A stretch of DNA of 64,000 nucleotides. Origin: Rhynchopus sp. YZ270_cl-10 (lineage: Eukaryota > Euglenozoa > Diplonemea > Diplonemida > Diplonemidae). The stretch is taken from positions 992,001 to 1,056,000 of the forward strand of contig OZ037920.1 in the NCBI GenBank assembly GCA_964035575.1, in the 5' to 3' direction. The notes below the pieces were generated by a model. It was not told the DNA's origin, did no database searches, and saw only the letters and a list, made by a program, of their open reading frames with translations. Each line of letters starts with the position of its first letter. Position 1 is the first letter of the stretch. Shown here one piece after another: positions 29,995 through 41,181 of the stretch. The position numbers and the translations under genes are program-made.

Positions 29995-31682
29995 TGAAGC
30001 TGATTTTCGAATACTTTATTTTTTGTTCGGGGAAATTCTTCAAGGAGCATGCGTCCATTAATGAGATGGACTGCAATTTTTTGTTGAATGGCAGCTACAC
30101 TGAACCAACAGATTACCAAAAAAAAAAAAAAAAACACACACACATAGTAAGTAAAAGGGGGAAAAGTTTTTCAGAAGAAAATCACTCCATTGGCTTCAGC
30201 GGAAATTAGCACTGCATAGCGAGAGTTGAGTTAATGGAAATTTTCACCTTGATAAACCACAAAACCCCAACAATCAAAATAGCCACAATTGTCGATGATT
30301 ATTACCACCAACCCATGATTTTTTTTGTTTTTGTTTTGATTTTTGATTTTTGATTTTTGATTTTATTTTTTAATTGTTGTTTTGCTCGGCGAAACTCTGA
30401 TCTGATCTGCTCCAAACGGCTGTCCCACGTGAGATGTAGTAATCTTGCGGGACCAAATAAAAATCAGCAAAATGGGGAAATGGCAATACGCTTTTCCCCC
30501 TTTTTGTAGTGTTTTTCCATGTAGTTTCTGGCCAGATGTTTTTGCATTAAGTTTGCATTTTTAGAGGTGTTGCGTGTTGTATGCATACAGCACGTGGCCA
30601 ACACTCTGTCCCCATGTTTACTCCCTTATCCCTTTACCCCTTTATCCCTTTTCTCCCCTTTACCCCTTTATCCCCACCGCACACATCTGTCCACTTGACA
30701 CCCCTTTTATAATATCTGCTGTGTGTGCTCGTTTGGTGATTGCTTGGGATGACCAGGCAGCGCAAATATGCATGCGCAGCAAGAACAAGTCAGCGGTGCT
30801 GCATGGGTGTGTGTTGTGTGTTGTTTGTGTAGCTTTGTTATTGCTTCACCTCAACAAAGGGGGTTTATTTTCGCATTCTCTTTCTTATGTTAGCTTCCCA
30901 GTTGCTGATAGTTGGTACACACATTGCGTGTCTATAGCCTCGCTCTGTGCTTGCTTGCGGGTGTGGATGTGTGGATGTGTGGATTTGTGGTTCTGGGACA
31001 GTGTGCACGTGTTCGTGTCGAGTGTTCCTCCGTTGTCCCTGCATTTCCGCGTCTGCCTGCAAAAAGGGTGTTTTATCACCGCCACTTTCACGTATACTGA
31101 CCACTTTCTCACTCTTCTTACCTTTTTCTTGAGATCTGTGCGCCGTGAGGCGCATGTTTATTCCAAGGTTTCTTTCTTTCTTTCTCTCTTTCTCTCTTTC
31201 ATTCAATTAATTGCCCTCACCTTCTCCTACGCCACACACAGCGCTCTGTTGTGTCTGCCTTTGATTATCTCGTTGATGTGGTTTATCTTTTATCTTTTGT
31301 AAAGAGAGACACCACATCCCCACTCTTTTGCGGTGTGTGTCGTCCCCGGCACACCTTTTTCGTTTCTTTTCTGTTCGCTTCGCAACGTCTTCCCCCACCC
31401 CTTCAGCGAGCGTACCCTCCTCTCTCTTTCTCTTTTTCTCTTTTTCTCTCTACCCCATGTCAAGGATGCAGAAGAGGATGCACAGCTGCGCATCTTCCTC
31501 CAGCCCTTTTGATGGTTTTTTGGGGTTTTTGGAAAATTGAATACAAAAAAAAAAAGCTGCCCACACCCACACATGTTTTCGTCCTGCATCTGCATGCATC
31601 CCAACCACCACCATCACACCACTACAATGCCACAGATTTGTTTATTCACTTTTGTTGTAAAAACAAAAAAGACAAGACAACA

Positions 31683-34097
31683 ATGCAGCTGCAAACATTC
31701 CTGCAGCTGTGCACAGCAGCAGCGCTGTCTGTGTGCTGCGCAGATGCACACAAGGTGGCTGTGTGCTCGTCGACAGCTGTGTCGCAGCCGGGGACAGTGA
31801 CGTTCTGGTTTGCAACGTACTCGCACGGGAACAACCTGGTGAAGGACGCGGCACGTGGGCACATCAAGGCGCCTACAGGGGTGGTGACGACTGCGCCGTT
31901 TTCGAACAAGTGCGATGTGGCGGTACCGCTGTCGTCTGGGGGCCTGCCGGTGTCTGCCGTGGCAGGCACACTTACGGACAACTGCCTGTCCCAGACAGTG
32001 ACAGGCTCGCAGGGGCAGACGCTGTACACATACCCCGCAGACAGCACGTTGACCTGCTACGACGCAGGCACTGTCGATCTGTACGCAGTCGGGCGGACTG
32101 GGTCTGAGATACCGTTCATGTGCCATGGGGGGAACATTGCAGTGTGGTTCCCCGTGGTGGTGGAGGAGGCTGTGTCGGGCTCGTACGAGGTGTGGACGAC
32201 AGACACGGGGGCTACGCTGGACCCTACTAGCGGGTCCGACCCGTGCTCGATGGACGACGACCGCAGCTTCTTCCTGCCGGTGAGTGTCGCTCGCGGGAGG
32301 GCGTTGTGCAAAACACGGCCGGACGTGCCAGAGAACGTGGTGGCGTCCTCGCTGCTGCAGTGCGACGGGGCGGTGCACACCATCTCTGTGGGGATGCAGT
32401 GCAACGCGCAGTGCGAGCCAGGCTACCTGCCTGTGGGGGACCTTGTGTGCGAGGAGGACCCAACGAACAGTAGCCTCGCTGACTGGTCGACGTCGTTCTC
32501 GTGTGTGGCGCAGACCTGTGGCCTGCCGGACAGTGGGAACAACGCAGCCATCTCCTCCACGATTGTCGGTGTGTCGCCGCCGTGCACACGCTTCACGCCT
32601 GCTGACGAGGAGTGCGCGTTTGAGTGCCTGGACACGTCGGGTCTGGTCGGTGTCGGGTACATTGCCTGCGACAGTATGGGTGACTGGCAGCCCGGCTCCA
32701 ACTACTCCGGGTGTGTGGCGCCCACGCCGTCCCCTCCAACAGCGTCCCCTCCGACACCATCGCCACCGACACCTGCTCCTCCAACACTGTCACCACCGAC
32801 ACCGTCTCCTCCGACACCGTCACCCCCGACACCGTCGCCCCCAACACCGTCCCCTCCAACAGCGTCCCCTCCGACACCATCACCACCAACACCGTCACCA
32901 CCAACACCGTCCCCTCCAACACCATCACCACCAACACCGTCTCCTCCGACACCGTCCCCACCGACACCATCACCACCGACTCCAGCGCCTGAGACGCCTG
33001 CACCGCCAACACCAGCACCGGACACGCCTGCGCCAGACACACTCGCACCGCCCACTGAGGCACCTGAGACGAGTGCACCGCCCACACCAGCACCAGCGAC
33101 ACCATTCCCAGACACACCTGCACCCACACAGTGCACCACCCCAGACACGGCACCACTTACGTGCGAGGCGACGGCGTCTCACCAGTGTGCATGGCGTGTG
33201 GTGCAGTCTGGCCGCCTCCTGGCTGTTGGGTTCTCTGCAGACGGGAGCCGTGTTGCAACAGGGAGCGACGACGGGGTGCGTGTGTACGACAGCACGACTG
33301 GGGTGCAGGTGGCGAAGCTGGCGTGTGCGGACTTTGCGTCGTACGACGTGACGTTCTCGAGCGACGGTGCTCGTGTTGCTGTGGGTGGTGCCGGCGGGCG
33401 TGTTGTTGTGTGCGACGCTGTGACGGGGGCGCTGGAGGTGACACTGATGGACATGCGTGCGGTGGGGAGTGTGCCGGTGCGCCGTGTGCGCTTCACGGCC
33501 GACGCTCGCTTCCTTGTTGTGAGCGGTGGTGGGAGCGACATGCGCACACGTGTGTTTGACGTGATGTCGGGCTCGCTGGAGCCGGAGATTGTGATCCACA
33601 AGCACGCACGCGAGGTGGCGTTCTCTGCAGACGGGGCGCTGCTGGCCACGTCGTGGGGCACGGAGGTGGACGAGGTTGTGACGGTGTGGCGTGTGCGGAA
33701 CGGTGCCAAGGTGGCGGAGCTGCCGTCGCGCTTTGCACGTGTGACGGCACTGTCGTTCTCTGCGTCTGGCGACGAGCTGCTGCGTGGGATGGACGACGGG
33801 ACGGTGCGTGTGAGCAAGTGGGGCGGCGGGGTTGTGGGCGATGGTGCGGTGACGGAGCGCCTTGTGCTTGAGACGCAGACGAAGACTGTGTTTGACGCTC
33901 GGCACTCGCCAAACGGGGCACTGCTTGCTGCTGTCGGGGAAGGTGAGGTGACGGTGTGGCGTGCGGCTGGGGGTGTGGCACACCAGCTGTATGGGCACAC
34001 GCGTGCAGGGCTCCCGCGTCTCGCGTTCTCACCTGGCAGCACACGCCTCGCTACAGCAAGCCACGACGGCACGCTGCTTCTGTGGGACCTGTTGTAG
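31683..34097 (+). CDS. Secreted WD40-propeller protein, array copy 7
   Basis: The coding region is intact and gives the same product. Its 3' flank is interrupted 150 bp past the stop by element B (34254-37241), so transcripts running downstream would read into that element. Its spacer also lacks 13 bp near 38095. Confidence 0.88.
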   Translation: MQLQTFLQLCTAAALSVCCADAHKVAVCSSTAVSQPGTVTFWFATYSHGNNLVKDAARGHIKAPTGVVTTAPFSNKCDVAVPLSSGGLPVSAVAGTLTDNCLSQTVTGSQGQTLYTYPADSTLTCYDAGTVDLYAVGRTGSEIPFMCHGGNIAVWFPVVVEEAVSGSYEVWTTDTGATLDPTSGSDPCSMDDDRSFFLPVSVARGRALCKTRPDVPENVVASSLLQCDGAVHTISVGMQCNAQCEPGYLPVGDLVCEEDPTNSSLADWSTSFSCVAQTCGLPDSGNNAAISSTIVGVSPPCTRFTPADEECAFECLDTSGLVGVGYIACDSMGDWQPGSNYSGCVAPTPSPPTASPPTPSPPTPAPPTLSPPTPSPPTPSPPTPSPPTPSPPTASPPTPSPPTPSPPTPSPPTPSPPTPSPPTPSPPTPSPPTPAPETPAPPTPAPDTPAPDTLAPPTEAPETSAPPTPAPATPFPDTPAPTQCTTPDTAPLTCEATASHQCAWRVVQSGRLLAVGFSADGSRVATGSDDGVRVYDSTTGVQVAKLACADFASYDVTFSSDGARVAVGGAGGRVVVCDAVTGALEVTLMDMRAVGSVPVRRVRFTADARFLVVSGGGSDMRTRVFDVMSGSLEPEIVIHKHAREVAFSADGALLATSWGTEVDEVVTVWRVRNGAKVAELPSRFARVTALSFSASGDELLRGMDDGTVRVSKWGGGVVGDGAVTERLVLETQTKTVFDARHSPNGALLAAVGEGEVTVWRAAGGVAHQLYGHTRAGLPRLAFSPGSTRLATASHDGTLLLWDLL

Positions 34098-34247
34098 TGA
34101 AGCTGATTTTCGAATACTTTATTTTTTGTTCGGGGAAATTCTTCAAGGAGCATGCGTCCATTAATGAGATGGACTGCAATTTTTTGTTGAATGGCAGCTA
34201 CACTGAACCAACAGATTACCAAAAAAAAAAAAAAAAACACACACACA

Positions 34248-34253
34248 TAGTAA
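34248..34253. other. Left target-site duplication of element B (TAGTAA)
   Basis: TAGTAA at 34248-34253 is repeated at 37242-37247. The ten uninterrupted units carry a single TAGTAA here (for example 9630-9635), so the duplication is proven by empty sites within the window. Because the element ends may include A/T, a 4-bp reading (AGTA) cannot be fully excluded. Confidence 0.85.
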
Positions 34254-34559
34254 CACGGATGCTGCCAGATCTGGCCAGATTTGGGGGCCAATTTCCCAGA
34301 TCTGGCTCGTTTTCCAGATGTGGAGATCTTGTTTCCAGATCTGGCCAGATCTGGCCAGATCTGGGAATCTGGGAAATTTTTTTTTTCAAAAAAAAAAAAA
34401 AACCCCCAGATCTGGCCAGATCTGGCCAGATCTGGAAATCTGGCCATTTTTTTTTTTTTCTCAGATTTCTGGCTATTGTCTCCCAGGGAAAGGGACTCTC
34501 GAAATTTTTTTTTTCGCCCCTATATAGGGCTAATTTCGACGATTTGAGGCCGTTAAAAG

Positions 34560-35215
34560 CAAAATTTGACACTTTTGAGCATCTGTGGGGGTCTAAAACG
34601 TGGTTTCGCGCACCCGAAATTTCGTGGTTTTTACCAAAGACAAGTCGATTTTTGAAAAATCTCGAAAAAAAAATTTTTTTTCCCGGGAAAATTTTGACCC
34701 CTGAGTAGGGTTTTTGTGCACCAAAAAGTGCAAAAAAACGCAAGAGTCGGGTGTTTTGACGATCTGGGTACCGCCATATGCACTACAGGGGCCCACAATT
34801 TCGACTTTTTCTTAGCAATTTCCTTCATAATTTTTTTTTTCGATTTTTGGCAAAGGCAAATCTCAGGCAAAAAAAATTCACCCCTGATAGTGGGTCCTTG
34901 GGTGTCCAAAGATGCCAAAAACACAAAAATTTTGATGTTTTGACCATCTGTGGGCGCCTAAAACGCACTTCTCTGCCCAAAAAATGAATATCGATTTTTC
35001 CTTAGCGTTTTTATAGCCGTGCTTTTTGGGTACTTTTTCGCAAAGGGAAAAAAAAAATATCAACCAAAATAGTGGGTCCTTGGGTGACCAAAAATGCAAA
35101 AAAACGCATTTTTTTTGGTGTTTTGACCCTTCAGAACCACCCAAAACGCACTTTTGTGTACCAAAACACGCATATTTCACATTTCCTTAGCAATGCCTTC
35201 ACAAGTGCAAGGTGA
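34560..35215. repeat. Degenerate ~180-bp tandem repeat inside element B
   Basis: TTTTGA(c/g)-ATCT-like phrases recur near 34573, 34751, 34935 and 35119. Three of the four are followed by a CTAAAACG or CCAAAACGCACTT block, and they are separated by A-rich GTGCAAAAAAACGCA-type text and CTTAGCAATTTCCTTC-like ends. Element A shows about three periods. Identity between periods is low. Confidence 0.5.
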
Positions 35216-35429
35216 TTTTTGACCAAACTAATTTTGTGCACTTTTTTTGTGGTCACGTAACACTAAAATCCTCTCCGTGATGCGAGAATTACATGTGCGA
35301 ATGCGATAATGATTCTCGCATGCGAACGCCCAAAACCACGAAGGAGGACGCAAGCAAGGCTTCAGTGCACTTAGGTACAGGATGCGTCGTTTTCAGTTAC
35401 AAAAAAGGGTACTGTGAAGCGGTTGAGGC

Positions 35430-35449
35430 ACACACACACACACACACAG
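35430..35449 (+). repeat. CA microsatellite in element B
   Basis: A pure CA run of about ten dinucleotides, absent from the matching part of element A. Confidence 0.8.
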
Positions 35450-35719
35450 ACCCGTTGCAAAATGCATCTGGGACCCACGCTAGACCCCCCAAAAGCTGTA
35501 AAACCATATATTTCCATCTCGCGACCCCAGCGGATGTGGACTGAGGTGTTTTTTTTGGGTGTTTAGAAAGGTTTTTGTCCGATTGGAGAATTTTTTCGGT
35601 AAGTGTTGCATTTTGTCCCCACTGAGTGTGCACTCAGAAAACACTCATCAATAAAACGACCTTTCTGTTCGGTAAAAAATAGTTATTTTCTATCGTAGTA
35701 GTGGGTTTGTCGTGCAGTG

Positions 35720-36054
35720 ATGTTCTTTGTACCTGGAGAGTGGGCCGAGTGCAAGGTATGTTTTTAACCCCCCGGTTTTCTCCCTTTTCGACATGTCCGC
35801 TATTTTTTAGCTATTTTTTTTTTGTCAACAAAAATGTCACTTTTACGTTTAAGGGGTACGGGGCGGCTTCTTGTTTGTTTGTTTGTTTTTTTGTTGTAGT
35901 CTCTACTTTTACATTCAATTTCTCTTAACAGGTACCCGAACCGACGACCCTTCATCGTGACAGCGAAGCAGTGCCGACGGAAGAGCTGGTGCAATTATTT
36001 GAAAACCAGGTGGCGATCGTAAAAGTCGGGTTTATATACCAACTTTTCCATTAA
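35720..36054 (+). CDS. Small intron-containing reading frame in the core of element B
   Basis: Exons are 35720-35755 and 35932-36054 around a 176-nt intron (GTATGT...TTTCTCTTAACAG). The predicted 52-residue peptide begins MFFVPGEWAECK and continues VPEPTTLHRDSEAVPTEELV. It differs from the element A peptide at two residues, and the stop is at the same place. In A the intron is longer because other repeats inserted into it. A further acceptor-like TTCTATCGTAG lies just upstream, so the frame might be an internal exon of a larger captured gene. Protein family unknown. Confidence 0.35.
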
Positions 36055-38766
36055 CCCACCCCATAGACCACCCTAATTATTATGAAACTCTTAGTCAGTC
36101 ACTGCTATAGCCATTTAATCCAGGGAGCATAGCTAGTGCAAGAAATTCGACTTCGGGATCCGGAAAGTCTGTCCTCTGCTCTTGCGGAGGACTAGGCACA
36201 AGAAAATATTGCGTTCCCCCAGAAAACCAATTTTTGTCAGAGTAATTTTTGCCCAGGGCATGCTCTTGAAGCATGGCGGCTTGGTGTGAGAAGGGGCAGT
36301 GTATTGTTTTGTTCTAGATTTCAACGGTTGTTAGAACGAGTCAAGTGGATGCTTATCTAAACACTGACTTTAGTACAGACCCGAGAGATCACACATGACT
36401 TTGAGGAAAGAACAAAGCAATGCATCTGTACCCGCACGCCAGGTTGTAGTTACTTCAGAATTTTCTTAAGTTTGCATGAACGAGGAGGGGCGAATCATTC
36501 TTCGGGAACCATTAGCTGTATACCATGGAATGATTTTCTCAAAAACACCACGTGGGGGCTGAATTCAATCCCTTAAGAATTGCGAATTCAGCCTTTGTAG
36601 AAGGTACGTCTTACTTGTACTTGTACTTGTATGCCGTGTCCACCCTTCTCGACCTTACCGGTTCACATGTACGAATAATATTAGGCAGTGGTAACACCCT
36701 TCTCAATTGTGCAAACTTAAGAATTTTCTGCTGTAACTTACCAAAATCGATTTTCTTTCACCCCAAACACCCGCAACACCCCACCTGCTACTTCGGTAGC
36801 CTGTGTTGTTGGGAGTTGGTTCTCATGTTGATCCCCAGTGTTTTGCACTGCTTCTTCTGAGCCCAACGCTGTTTGGCCTGTCGACGTAATAAATACGAAG
36901 ACAGGGCGGCGGTGCCAACAATTTTCCGATGATGTAACGTTTATCTGATTGATTTATCGTTTGATATACCTTGTGTGTCCTACTTCGTAACTTGCACACA
37001 CGAGCAACGTATATTGAACGGTACTTCAAGCGATACTTCGTTATGTCATTGGGGTACCTGGAAAAAAAAATTTTCCCAGACGTCCCAGATCTCCCAGATT
37101 TGGCCAGATCTGGCCAGATCTGGCCAGATCTGGGACGTCTGGGAAAATTTTTTTTTCAAAAAAAAAAAAAAATTTTTCCAGATCTGGCCAGATCTGGGCG
37201 GCCCAGATCTGGAGATCTGGCCAGATCTGGCAGCATCCGTGTAGTAAGTAAAAGGGGGAAAAGTTTTTCAGAAGAAAATCACTCCATTGGCTTCAGCGGA
37301 AATTAGCACTGCATAGCGAGAGTTGAGTTAATGGAAATTTTCACCTTGATAAACCACAAAACCCCAACAATCAAAATAGCCACAATTGTCGATGATTATT
37401 ACCACCAACCCATGATTTTTTTTGTTTTTGTTTTGATTTTTGATTTTTGATTTTTGATTTTATTTTTTAATTGTTGTTTTGCTCGGCGAAACTCTGATCT
37501 GATCTGCTCCAAACGGCTGTCCCACGTGAGATGTAGTAATCTTGCGGGACCAAATAAAAATCAGCAAAATGGGGAAATGGCAATACGCTTTTCCCCCTTT
37601 TTGTAGTGTTTTTCCATGTAGTTTCTGGCCAGATGTTTTTGCATTAAGTTTGCATTTTTAGAGGTGTTGCGTGTTGTATGCATACAGCACGTGGCCAACA
37701 CTCTGTCCCCATGTTTACTCCCTTATCCCTTTACCCCTTTATCCCTTTTCTCCCCTTTACCCCTTTATCCCCACCGCACACATCTGTCCACTTGACACCC
37801 CTTTTATAATATCTGCTGTGTGTGCTCGTTTGGTGATTGCTTGGGATGACCAGGCAGCGCAAATATGCATGCGCAGCAAGAACAAGTCAGCGGTGCTGCA
37901 TGGGTGTGTGTTGTGTGTTGTTTGTGTAGCTTTGTTATTGCTTCACCTCAACAAAGGGGGTTTATTTTCGCATTCTCTTTCTTATGTTAGCTTCCCAGTT
38001 GCTGATAGTTGGTACACACATTGCGTGTCTATAGCCTCGCTCTGTGCTTGCTTGCGGGTGTGGATGTGTGGATGTGTGGATTTGTGGTTCTGGGGTTCGT
38101 GTCGAGTGTTCCTCCGTTGTCCCTGCATTTCCGCGTCTGCCTGCAAAAAGGGTGTTTTATCACCGCCACTTTCACGTATACTGACCACTTTCTCACTCTT
38201 CTTACCTTTTTCTTGAGATCTGTGCGCCGTGAGGCGCATGTTTATTCCAAGGTTTCTTTCTTTCTTTCTCTCTTTCTCTCTTTCATTCAATTAATTGCCC
38301 TCACCTTCTCCTACGCCACACACAGCGCTCTGTTGTGTCTGCCTTTGATTATCTCGTTGATGTGGTTTATCTTTTATCTTTTGTAAAGAGAGACACCACA
38401 TCCCCACTCTTTTGCGGTGTGTGTCGTCCCCGGCACACCTTTTTCGTTTCTTTTCTGTTCGCTTCGCAACGTCTTCCCCCACCCCTTCAGCGAGCGTACC
38501 CTCCTCTCTCTTTCTCTTTTTCTCTTTTTCTCTCTACCCCATGTCAAGGATGCAGAAGAGGATGCACAGCTGCGCATCTTCCTCCAGCCCTTTTGATGGT
38601 TTTTTGGGGTTTTTGGAAAATTGAATACAAAAAAAAAAAGCTGCCCACACCCACACATGTTTTCGTCCTGCATCTGCATGCATCCCAACCACCACCATCA
38701 CACCACTACAATGCCACAGATTTGTTTATTCACTTTTGTTGTAAAAACAAAAAAGACAAGACAACA

Positions 38767-41181
38767 ATGCAGCTGCAAACATTCCTGCAGCTGTGCACAG
38801 CAGCAGCGCTGTCTGTGTGCTGCGCAGATGCACACAAGGTGGCTGTGTGCTCGTCGACAGCTGTGTCGCAGCCGGGGACAGTGACGTTCTGGTTTGCAAC
38901 GTACTCGCACGGGAACAACCTGGTGAAGGACGCGGCACGTGGGCACATCAAGGCGCCTACAGGGGTGGTGACGACTGCGCCGTTTTCGAACAAGTGCGAT
39001 GTGGCGGTACCGCTGTCGTCTGGGGGCCTGCCGGTGTCTGCCGTGGCAGGCACACTTACGGACAACTGCCTGTCCCAGACAGTGACAGGCTCGCAGGGGC
39101 AGACGCTGTACACATACCCCGCAGACAGCACGTTGACCTGCTACGACGCAGGCACTGTCGATCTGTACGCAGTCGGGCGGACTGGGTCTGAGATACCGTT
39201 CATGTGCCATGGGGGGAACATTGCAGTGTGGTTCCCCGTGGTGGTGGAGGAGGCTGTGTCGGGCTCGTACGAGGTGTGGACGACAGACACGGGGGCTACG
39301 CTGGACCCTACTAGCGGGTCCGACCCGTGCTCGATGGACGACGACCGCAGCTTCTTCCTGCCGGTGAGTGTCGCTCGCGGGAGGGCGTTGTGCAAAACAC
39401 GGCCGGACGTGCCAGAGAACGTGGTGGCGTCCTCGCTGCTGCAGTGCGACGGGGCGGTGCACACCATCTCTGTGGGGATGCAGTGCAACGCGCAGTGCGA
39501 GCCAGGCTACCTGCCTGTGGGGGACCTTGTGTGCGAGGAGGACCCAACGAACAGTAGCCTCGCTGACTGGTCGACGTCGTTCTCGTGTGTGGCGCAGACC
39601 TGTGGCCTGCCGGACAGTGGGAACAACGCAGCCATCTCCTCCACGATTGTCGGTGTGTCGCCGCCGTGCACACGCTTCACGCCTGCTGACGAGGAGTGCG
39701 CGTTTGAGTGCCTGGACACGTCGGGTCTGGTCGGTGTCGGGTACATTGCCTGCGACAGTATGGGTGACTGGCAGCCCGGCTCCAACTACTCCGGGTGTGT
39801 GGCGCCCACGCCGTCCCCTCCAACAGCGTCCCCTCCGACACCATCGCCACCGACACCTGCTCCTCCAACACTGTCACCACCGACACCGTCTCCTCCGACA
39901 CCGTCACCCCCGACACCGTCGCCCCCAACACCGTCCCCTCCAACAGCGTCCCCTCCGACACCATCACCACCAACACCGTCACCACCAACACCGTCCCCTC
40001 CAACACCATCACCACCAACACCGTCTCCTCCGACACCGTCCCCACCGACACCATCACCACCGACTCCAGCGCCTGAGACGCCTGCACCGCCAACACCAGC
40101 ACCGGACACGCCTGCGCCAGACACACTCGCACCGCCCACTGAGGCACCTGAGACGAGTGCACCCCCCACACCAGCACCAGCGACACCATTCCCAGACACA
40201 CCTGCACCCACACAGTGCACCACCCCAGACACGGCACCACTTACGTGCGAGGCGACGGCGTCTCACCAGTGTGCATGGCGTGTGGTGCAGTCTGGCCGCC
40301 TCCTGGCTGTTGGGTTCTCTGCAGACGGGAGCCGTGTTGCAACAGGGAGCGACGACGGGGTGCGTGTGTACGACAGCACGACTGGGGTGCAGGTGGCGAA
40401 GCTGGCGTGTGCGGACTTTGCGTCGTACGACGTGACGTTCTCGAGCGACGGTGCTCGTGTTGCTGTGGGTGGTGCCGGCGGGCGTGTTGTTGTGTGCGAC
40501 GCTGTGACGGGGGCGCTGGAGGTGACACTGATGGACATGCGTGCGGTGGGGAGTGTGCCGGTGCGCCGTGTGCGCTTCACGGCCGACGCTCGCTTCCTTG
40601 TTGTGAGCGGTGGTGGGAGCGACATGCGCACACGTGTGTTTGACGTGATGTCGGGCTCGCTGGAGCCGGAGATTGTGATCCACAAGCACGCACGCGAGGT
40701 GGCGTTCTCTGCAGACGGGGCGCTGCTGGCCACGTCGTGGGGCACGGAGGTGGACGAGGTTGTGACGGTGTGGCGTGTGCGGAACGGTGCCAAGGTGGCG
40801 GAGCTGCCGTCGCGCTTTGCACGTGTGACGGCACTGTCGTTCTCTGCGTCTGGCGACGAGCTGCTGCGTGGGATGGACGACGGGACGGTGCGTGTGAGCA
40901 AGTGGGGCGGCGGGGTTGTGGGCGATGGTGCGGTGACGGAGCGCCTTGTGCTTGAGACGCAGACGAAGACTGTGTTTGACGCTCGGCACTCGCCAAACGG
41001 GGCACTGCTTGCTGCTGTCGGGGAAGGTGAGGTGACGGTGTGGCGTGCGGCTGGGGGTGTGGCACACCAGCTGTATGGGCACACGCGTGCAGGGCTCCCG
41101 CGTCTCGCGTTCTCACCTGGCAGCACACGCCTCGCTACAGCAAGCCACGACGGCACGCTGCTTCTGTGGGACCTGTTGTAG
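38767..41181 (+). CDS. Secreted WD40-propeller protein, array copy 8
   Basis: Same predicted protein. It carries a silent G-to-C change at 40164 in the stalk (proline codon CCG to CCC), shared only with copy 9. Its 3' spacer has four heptamers instead of three. Confidence 0.88.
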   Translation: MQLQTFLQLCTAAALSVCCADAHKVAVCSSTAVSQPGTVTFWFATYSHGNNLVKDAARGHIKAPTGVVTTAPFSNKCDVAVPLSSGGLPVSAVAGTLTDNCLSQTVTGSQGQTLYTYPADSTLTCYDAGTVDLYAVGRTGSEIPFMCHGGNIAVWFPVVVEEAVSGSYEVWTTDTGATLDPTSGSDPCSMDDDRSFFLPVSVARGRALCKTRPDVPENVVASSLLQCDGAVHTISVGMQCNAQCEPGYLPVGDLVCEEDPTNSSLADWSTSFSCVAQTCGLPDSGNNAAISSTIVGVSPPCTRFTPADEECAFECLDTSGLVGVGYIACDSMGDWQPGSNYSGCVAPTPSPPTASPPTPSPPTPAPPTLSPPTPSPPTPSPPTPSPPTPSPPTASPPTPSPPTPSPPTPSPPTPSPPTPSPPTPSPPTPSPPTPAPETPAPPTPAPDTPAPDTLAPPTEAPETSAPPTPAPATPFPDTPAPTQCTTPDTAPLTCEATASHQCAWRVVQSGRLLAVGFSADGSRVATGSDDGVRVYDSTTGVQVAKLACADFASYDVTFSSDGARVAVGGAGGRVVVCDAVTGALEVTLMDMRAVGSVPVRRVRFTADARFLVVSGGGSDMRTRVFDVMSGSLEPEIVIHKHAREVAFSADGALLATSWGTEVDEVVTVWRVRNGAKVAELPSRFARVTALSFSASGDELLRGMDDGTVRVSKWGGGVVGDGAVTERLVLETQTKTVFDARHSPNGALLAAVGEGEVTVWRAAGGVAHQLYGHTRAGLPRLAFSPGSTRLATASHDGTLLLWDLL

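Larger units (their letters stand above)
34254..37241. mobile_element. Element B: relative of element A with CCAGATCTGG palindrome ends
   Basis: A 2,988-bp insertion with a perfect 27-bp terminal inverted repeat beginning CACGGATGCTGCCAGATCTG. Both ends hold about nine AGATCT-centred palindromes, mostly CCAGATCTGG, interrupted by a long T-run/A-run block (34378-34402 and 37147-37172). The core, about 34470-37053, matches the core of element A (720-3508), but the terminal arrays do not. Length bookkeeping agrees: 2,988 plus 6 duplicated bases minus a 13-bp spacer deletion equals the 2,981-bp excess of this unit. No transposase was recognised. Superfamily unassigned. Confidence 0.88.

Noticed and set aside
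34254-37241. Polinton or other large self-synthesising element
   Set aside because: A 6-bp duplication is compatible, but the element is only 3 kb and no polymerase, integrase or capsid-like coding was recognised.
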